A stretch of 64,000 nucleotides of DNA from Lota lota (lineage: Eukaryota > Chordata > Actinopteri > Gadiformes > Lotidae): positions 3,899,691-3,963,690 of the forward strand of contig JACYXH010000473.1 of NCBI GenBank assembly GCA_026745465.1, in the 5' to 3' direction. Shown one piece after another: positions 53,082 through 64,000 of this stretch. The notes beneath the pieces were generated by a model, which ran no database searches, was not told where the DNA came from, and was given only the letters and a program-made list of their open reading frames with translations. The translations under genes and the position numbers were made by a program. How positions within the stretch are numbered: position 1 is the stretch's first letter; every line of letters begins with the position of its first letter.

Positions 53082-56000
53082 TTTTTGTTCTACTTTGGAC
53101 CTCTCTGTTTGCAACTTTTTGCCTCACTACCATGCAAATACTGGCCTACCTAAATCCGTTCTTCTGATCTTACTTTCGTGCCATTAGCTCATCCTGGGAA
53201 TGATGTCAGCAGGTTTGTAAAGGGCTATTTGCAGTTAAGTTACCTGGCAATGACCATTAAAGCTTGTGTTTTATTTTTTCTTCAAATGGCGTTGCGAAGC
53301 CTTTGATAACCCTCAGCCAGACACTCTGTCATTGGGAGTGGAATGTTTAATCGCATAAGGGCTCTTTGGAGTGGATTCAATTACAAACATACAGTGGTCT
53401 ATTGCCTTCTGGTATACTGTACCCTAATGGAGTTTTACATTTGATTTGGAGAAAGACTTCTAGCTGTTTATTGCTTGTAATAATTGCACATGGAGTACTG
53501 TTTTGGTTTGTTTTTGTGTTTCTTCTCTCCGTCTCTCTCATGGTATTTTCATCAGGTGATAGCAAGCAGTAGTCCTTCCAAATGACGGGTATCTCATTTT
53601 GGTATAGAACCTTTTTGAATGTTTCTACTTCCCATTTCCTGCTTTCACATGCCTGGGTCTTAATCTGTGGTGTTCGGCGAAACTGTAGCAGAAACAAGAG
53701 GAGCCGTGTGCACCATGTGTGAGTGTGCAGCTAATCAGCCATTTTTCTTTTTTTCCCAGTCAATAAGCTGAGACAAATACAAACATCATTCTTAATTTGG
53801 AGAGCCAACGGGCCAAGAAATAAGAACAACACACACAAAGACCCAGTACGGCAGTCTTCATTAAATACTCTGTCCTCCACACTCAGAAAAACACACTGTT
53901 ATTGTACGACTGGCAGACTGTTGTCAATTATATGTGATATATTTATGGATTAGTGCGATTCAATCTATGAAATGTTATATACTAGCTCCTGTCAGTGTAA
54001 ACTGAAACCATATTATATAGTTGTGCTAATGTGATTTAAAAAGTACTTTAATATCGTATGAAAAAATAGTGTTGAAAAAGACTGTTGAGATTTATTTTCA
54101 TGAGCTATTCCTGTATTTCTATATTATTCTTGTTACTCAAAGTTAGCTTCAGTGTTGCCAAGGTCAACAAAAGACTGATTACGGTAGTGTATGCGGTGGG
54201 ATTGTCTTGCTTAGTTCTAACCTATCCTACAACCAATACAACATCATCTATAGTTGATATACTCAATCTGTCGTTGAAAGAAAACGTGAACACATTTGTG
54301 TTTATCAATTTTGTTGCTCTCTTAAAACATTTTCAATAGCCGAAGGTCCCCCTCTCCAAATATATCTATTCTACATTCCTTCATTCATTACTGGTGACGG
54401 GATATCCCATAAAATATATGAAAAAATATGGTTAAAAACCTTCTGGCAGAGTAGTGTAAATACTGGCCAGGTGTACTGTGGAATTCTGTTGTGACCATGA
54501 AATAGCTTTAACCTTTTCTGAGGTTGCATTCACAATCCTAATCTAAAACATATTATGAGATGTATTAAAGTGTTGTTTTACACGGCAAATATGAATATTG
54601 CATTCCATATTCACATTTTTGTGGAATTTGTGTTCCCATTAGGTCCCAGATGTTAATGTTTATGTTCAAGATCAGAAATTAGTATGTCTTGGTGTTTTAG
54701 TAGTTATTCGTTAATTTGGTCTTTGCTTAGTGAAGGTTAGTATTTGGTGTACTACTAAACAGTCAGGTCTAGGTATTAGACAAGATTATTTTATGTGAAT
54801 AGTTATTCAGAATTAATAGGTTTGGATAGAATGGCTATGAGAGATGGCTTTGAATAGTAAAATATAAACACATTCACCATTTGAGGTAATATAGTGTAGT
54901 TGTGTTCAGGTGAAGGATCTAGACCCTATCCTCAGGCTTCCTACACTAGTAACTTACTTACTGGTGTGCTTGGCATGGCACATTGTTCTAGTTACACGTT
55001 TGGATGCGTAATACAGTTTTTTGATTGCTGTGGCCAATGCACATCATCTTGAACAATGCAATGCCAACTTCTTCTGAAATCACTTAGCCAAGAAGCTGAA
55101 TATGTAGATCGGAGCTAGATGCATTTACCTCTACAGGATCTAGACTATATCTATTCATAGGCTACATTTAAACAACAGTTGCTTTCATTCAGTCTTCGTA
55201 TTTCCCCAAAGGGAATCTTGAATTTCAGTTGGCTGAAGGCAAAGTATTGTTTTAGAAGTAAGATACATCTTAGAATGAGATATGGGATGAGTGCTCTCTC
55301 CGATGGCCATTACTGAATGGCCCTGAATCCGAAATGTTTAAGGAGATTGCAGAGATAATTGTCTTGGCAGAATGTTTTATTTATTTGATCTGTACCAAGG
55401 TCGATGTTGTAATTACTACCACAATACAAAATGTTAGATGCCCCCCGAAAAAATCTGGAACATTCAGCAAATCACCCGGGCTTTCAGGGCAGAATTCAAA
55501 GTGGGCAGCATAAATAATCGCTATTTGGCAGTAAGGATGAAGGAAACGGCTGAACAGTTATTCTCACCACAAGCTCCCATCTGATATATTCAGTGGTGTA
55601 TACTTTTACGATTTCTTTATGAGGCGTAACAAAAAGAAGTCCCTATTTATGATGGAGGATATCGGTTGCTATTTTTTTTTTTAAGGTGTTGGCTAAAGGG
55701 AAGTGAGTTAGTAACGACCACTTTGGAACGAACGATGTTCCACTGTCACAAGGCCTCATTAGTGAAGCGTCCTCTCGTTACCTCTCGTTCCCCTCGCCCA
55801 TCAAATAGAAACAATTTGTGAGAGCCTTAACTGCCTTCATTAATATGAGAAGCACAGGATAGTCTTAGGTAGCTTTGACACCGAAATCCTTCCCCTCCAC
55901 CACCTACCTACATTTCCCCACCTACTCCTCCTCACCGTCCACCCACCCTTCATTGTCCTGCCCGGCCAACTTATTAGCTGGTGTCCTGATCCCCCTTGTC

Positions 56001-56265
56001 ACCAGCTTTTCCCCCATGCCCTAGTCCCTTCCTCTTCCTCCCGCTCCTCGCTCCATCCCAGCGGGCTCCCATTGCTGCTGAAGGACTTTGCCTGGCTTCA
56101 CGCCAATGGGTGGGTCAGCCCAGTTTGGCATGGACAGCGCAGTGTCTCCTACTGACCTGGCTCTCCTGCCATTGGGCTCCTATTATCATTCCTGCGCCAG
56201 ATCCCCGGTGTGTGGAGTGTTGCGGGGGTCAGGAGCACTCTGCCCATCCTGACCCCACCCCTCCT
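53077..56265. other. Unique sequence, no gene seen
   Basis: Over 3 kb of mainly AT-rich unique DNA. The + frame 54085-54339 begins with a hydrophobic stretch but is AT-rich, has no splice context and is likely chance. 55840-55990 turns C-rich. Confidence 0.5.
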
Positions 56266-56269
56266 CCTT

Positions 56270-56390
56270 GTCCTTCCTCCTCCTCCTCATCTACCCTTTC
56301 CTCCTCTTCCTCCTCCTCCCCTTCCTCCCTCCTTGTCCATCACCTCCTCCCTTCACTTCTCCTCCTCCTCCTCCTCCTTCTTCTGCTAAT
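56270..56390. repeat. (CCT)n/(CTC)n pyrimidine tract
   Basis: Interrupted CCT triplets over about 120 bases; the serine/leucine run in the + frame at 55996-56433 comes from it. Confidence 0.9.
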
Positions 56391-57228
56391 GAAAAAGACC
56401 CCTGCCGGGTTCATTATTAAACAACAAGGATGACCAGGATGCTTTCAGCCACAAAAAAGCCATGTGGATGGGGTTAGGTGGGGTCTGTGGGATCCGAGAT
56501 GGACATCTTTATTGTCGTCTTGTTGCCTTGGGAATGTCAACTAAGAAGTGTGCAGGAAATACATGTAGTCCTGTAGGATTCTTCTTGGGTCTGTTCTCTG
56601 AAAGAAAATCCCCCAGACAATGTGAGTGTGTTTCAACTGGTCTTCCAGTGATCACATACGACCACCAATCATACCACTGGACGTTTATGAAAGTCACATT
56701 CCTTTATAATTGATAGGATTTCATTGGCTGTTTTTCTCTTGGCAATAACACTTATGAAAGTGAATTAAAGGTAAACTGTAAATGTGAAACAAACAAAATG
56801 AAAAAGCTTTCCACCGAATCAAATATATCATAATAACTCTCCAATATTTTCAGCCTTCACGCTTGTATTTTCCTGTAATGCACTGTGAGGTGCTACACAA
56901 TAAAGGGATTTGAAAGATGATTTCATATGCTGGTGTTCTTAAAGAAATTACCCATAAGTGAAAAAGTTTACAGACGTGTCCATTAGATATTCCAATAGTT
57001 AGCGGGAAAAATCTATATGTGCTCAATGCCTGCCCCTGCATTAATCAGCCCTTAACTACAGGAACCATTAATTACACTGGGATTACCATGTGTCTCCCTG
57101 GCACATGTATTAGAGGGAGAGGAAATTTCCATATAGATACTTCCTTTTCTTTCTTTTTTCCCCTCCTTCCTTTTAGAGCAATAATAGAATTCCTTATAGT
57201 CGCCTGAAGCCCATCCATTCTAAATGAG
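56391..57228. other. Unique sequence; regulatory-looking 57000-57180
   Basis: 57000-57180 is repeat-free, with TGCATTAATCAGCCC, CCATTAATTACACTGGG and CCATATAGATAC motifs. Opposed frames at 56462-56713 and 56509-56697 overlap and have no known domain. Confidence 0.35.
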
Positions 57229-57241
57229 TCTCTCCCTGCAG

Positions 57242-57312
57242 CAGATGATCCAGTGTGTGATGTGGGGCATCACGCAGTGTATTGCCAGTGAGTCCTCTCT
57301 GGCTCAACCCAG
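57242..57312 (+). CDS. Possible small exon, gene not identified
   Basis: A 71-base segment after a pyrimidine-rich acceptor (TCTCTCCCTGCAG) with a second CAG directly after it (tandem NAGNAG acceptor). It ends at a donor (CCCAG then GTATGC at 57313). A second, stronger donor (CCA then GTGAGT) lies inside at 57288, which would give a 46-base exon. The 71-base form is open in one frame (QMIQCVMWGITQCIASESSL and on); the 46-base form also has a second open frame (DDPVCDVGHHAVYC). Neither peptide is recognised. A GT tract follows at about 57326-57352. Splice-like signals this short arise by chance, so confidence is low. Confidence 0.22.
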
Positions 57313-57685
57313 GTATGCTGATTATGTGTGTGAGTGTGTGTGTGTGTGTGTTTGCGTTTGTGTGTGCATGATGTGCCTCGGCCTCTGTTTGTGTGTGCGT
57401 TTGTCTCAGTTTAGGTTATTTTAAAAGTATATGCGCCTATGGGTGTATTCCTTCAGTTCCTTAGGTTTAGGGGGCAGGGGAGCATTGAGGGACCTTGTCC
57501 TGCCCATGGGACCATGGAAGTCTTGCGCCTGTCCTGCCACGTGTCTCTCAGGTGTGTCCTCGCAAACCGCAAGCCCACCCGCACGCGGTGGGGTTTGAAT
57601 GGAATCTGCTGACCACGAGGCAAACCAAGCGTGACTGCATAAATATGCATGCCAATCTCAGGCTGCCATGCCACCTCTTTGAACT

Positions 57686-57766
57686 GGGGGGGGGGGGGGG
57701 GGGGGAATGGGACTCTGATAATGAGATGGAGGGGCTTCCCCCCCCCCCCCCATCTCATTATCAGAG
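57686..57766. repeat. G20 run, inverted repeat and C14 run
   Basis: A run of 20 G (57686-57705) is followed by inverted-repeat arms 57713-57729 and 57750-57766 (CTCTGATAATGAGATGG and its complement, 17 perfect pairs). The 20-base loop holds most of a 14-C run (57738-57751). A GAGA tract follows. Confidence 0.9.
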
Positions 57767-57769
57767 AGA

Positions 57770-62163
<4,394 letters not shown>

Positions 62164-62164
62164 T

Positions 62165-62624
62165 TTAAAGGTGCAGTGTGTAGGATTTAGTGTCATCTAG
62201 TGGTGAAGTTGCAGGTTCAATTAAATTCAGTTCAATTACAAAAGCTTCCTTTGTCCCTGAAGTGCAATTCCTGGAAGCAAGCATAGTTAAGGACCCACAA
62301 ACAGGAACGCTTGCATGAAACTGAATGCTCCTTTTACAAGTAATATAGCAATTGTGATAAAAAATGTAAAACATGTCCTCTCTAGGGTCATTGGTCCATT
62401 CTGAGTCTCTGTAGAAGCATGGCGTTGCTACATGGCAGGTTTCGTCGAAGAGGACCTGCTCCCTATGTAGGTATAAAGTGTGCATTCTAAGGTAACGAAA
62501 ACACAGCAACTTTCTCTTACTTTCAAGGGGTTGTGCACTTACTAAAACATACTAATGACTATTATGTTCCATTTCTGACAAGTCCGTTCCGCTAGATGCC
62601 ACTAAATACACACTGCACCTTTAA
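62165..62624. mobile_element. MITE-like nonautonomous DNA transposon, TTAA-flanked
   Basis: The left end reads TTAAAGGTGCAGTGTGTAGG and the right end CACACTGCACCTTTAA, giving terminal inverted repeats of about 37 bases (with small differences) including ATTTAGTG-CATCTAG. TTAA lies at both outer ends (62165-62168, 62621-62624), either as target duplication or as part of the repeats. A TTAA target is typical of piggyBac-like elements. Length about 460 bases with no transposase. The 114-codon minus frame inside is a by-product. I recall near-identical elements dispersed in many fish genomes. Confidence 0.75.
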
Positions 62625-62807
62625 AACATTGAAATCCTGTAAGAATAAATCATGATGAATATTTCTTATTCTAAGCAGAAACTATCGACTGAGAGGCCTG
62701 CAAATGACAAGAGATTATATATATGTTTGTTTCTGTATTTATGTATCTTTTATTGACTCTTTGTCAATATCCAAAGTTCAACCCTATGTATACCTGCTCC
62801 TTAATGT

Positions 62808-62872
62808 AAATCTCAATTCACTGCAAGTTGCTTTGGGTAAAGGTGGCTGCTAAATGACTCAAACATAATAAT
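62808..62872 (+). repeat. SINE/LINE 3'-tail-like fragment
   Basis: CACTGCAAGTTGCTTTGGGT then AAAGGTGGCTGCTAAATGACT. It matches the complement-strand version of the fish retroposon tail also seen at 38372-38462, here in the opposite orientation and diverged. Confidence 0.55.
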
Positions 62873-64000
62873 AGTTTTCCATAATAAATCAAGCGTGCCA
62901 CTAGGCCTCTGTCTTTCTTGATTCCAAAGTCCGGAAACTCCCCGGCGGACCGTGGGAGGGAAACAGGAAAGCGTTAAAAGTGCTGATGAATCCAATCAGC
63001 CAGTGTGCAGGCATTCACCACGGATAGGTGGGAGGCTCTAAGCGGCACCACTCAAGGGCTTAATTAGAAGCATGTTTGTGTATTGTTTGCTTTCAGGCGT
63101 TATCAACGTCTGCCTGTCCCGATAATGACTTTGGCTGGGGAAACGGAATCGTTTGGGTCCTCTCTCCATGCCGCTTCACTGATACCATTCGTCAACAGCG
63201 TCGTCTCCCTTAATCTCCTGTGGAGAACCTATCGAAGTCGGTGTAGAGGGACCCTCCAGCTCTTTGGGGCACAACGGGGGCACCTATAGGTCAGACACAG
63301 TTGGCTAACAATGCCCCTCTGATGCTGGAGGGGAGTGCTTTTGTCTAAGAGTCTCTCTTTCTCAGTAATTAGTGGAATCTACAGTACTACCCATGGTGGC
63401 CTATGCCTCAGATCACCTTGACACAAAGGGTTTGCAAACATCCCATTACGGCTCTTTCCCATTGATTTGGACCCATCATTACATAACACCCTTTCCGCAC
63501 CCTTAAACTCGCAATCCACTAAGAAGGCAAGGTGTGCATAGCCATTGAACGTAGTGGAAAGAGGGGTTAAATCGGGTTATAAACAGGGCTTAGGCTATGT
63601 GTAACCCAAAGTAAAGCAGAGAACAAAACAAAGAATGAACAAGCATTCATGATGAATAGAATTACTGTTCTCCGTATGCACCAGAATAACTGAATCGCAA
63701 GCACAAAGTTACAATTTTGATAGATTAGGGTTTTTTGGAGGGGGTAGGAGCTGATAGTCTGTGTATGGTGCCGCCGTTACTGAACATATCTGCTGTCTAT
63801 TTAAGAACTGATGAAAAAGTATGAGTGCCCTCCTAAAGTGCCCAGCGAGAGAACTGGGCCCGTTAACAGTACCCAGGCCTAGGCTGGTTATCGTACTTCT
63901 AAAAATACTACCATTGTCTTTGCCATGCTTCTCTCAAATGACCCGTTCCCAAATATTGTTACTTCCATAACAGTGTGAGATAGAGAGCATTTCTGCTGCC
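62873..64000. other. Unique sequence, no gene called
   Basis: A plausible acceptor (GTTTGCTTTCAG ending 63096) precedes a GC-rich repeat-free block (63097-63290) with a donor-like TATAG then GTCAGA, but no frame gives a recognisable protein. The remainder to the window end is unique DNA with no feature. Confidence 0.4.

Noticed and set aside
62165-62509. A 114-codon minus frame
   Set aside because: It lies wholly inside the MITE and starts and ends in its body and inverted end. There is no sign of a transposase domain.
63097-63290. Possible last exon after GTTTGCTTTCAG
   Set aside because: No frame gives a recognisable protein. The block could equally be conserved noncoding DNA.

Overview
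This window looks like gene-poor vertebrate nuclear DNA, most likely from a ray-finned (teleost) fish. The reasons are very dense, long (CA)n/(GT)n microsatellites, mononucleotide G and C runs of up to 33 bases, large minisatellites of fish type, a TTAA-flanked miniature inverted-repeat element of a kind I recall from many fish genomes, and 3'-tail fragments typical of fish SINE/LINE elements. There is no operon structure, no complete recognisable protein gene, no tRNA or rRNA gene and no CRISPR array. I also saw no retrovirus-like or other virus-like element. Nearly all long open frames are simple repeats read as protein (Thr-His, Cys-Val, Leu-Pro and similar).

Layout: 0-18 kb is packed with microsatellites. 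Almost all of those between 4.5 and 18 kb read CA on the + strand. A locally duplicated block lies at about 7.1-7.4 kb, and patches of sequence that look like conserved regulatory DNA lie between the arrays. 18-24 kb is mostly unique sequence, with two CTCF-like motifs, a 33-base G run, a purine-rich array and a CpG-rich minus-strand open frame (22.37-22.75 kb). 24.0-25.3 kb is the most gene-like part: CCAAT boxes, a YY1-like site and a TATA box lie upstream of an exon-like segment (24878-25059) with good splice signals and a Kozak-type ATG, and a 123-base TG array begins about 95 bases after its donor. 27-33 kb is largely unique. 33.7-35.0 kb is a C/A-rich minisatellite with a 56-base unit and a 273-base higher-order repeat. 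35-43 kb is unique sequence with a few repeats. 43.8-44.6 kb is a 110-base-unit tandem repeat with telomere-like CCCTAA stretches. 45.7-47 kb holds a LINE-like tail and regulatory-looking DNA with an octamer site. 49.6-50.3 kb is a fish-type minisatellite with a flipped segment bounded by long palindromes. 50.3-64 kb is mainly unique, with a possible small exon at 57.24 kb, a G-run/C-run hairpin at 57.7 kb, a GT array at 60.2 kb and the TTAA-flanked element at 62.2-62.6 kb.

The best overall reading is intergenic or long-intron DNA of a large gene, possibly a developmental regulator given the many AT-rich patches with homeodomain and POU-type motifs. The gene cannot be named from this sequence. 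I found no convincing new multi-gene system. The most unusual structures are the flipped segment in the 49.7 kb array, the higher-order 56-mer array, and the exon beside the long TG array.
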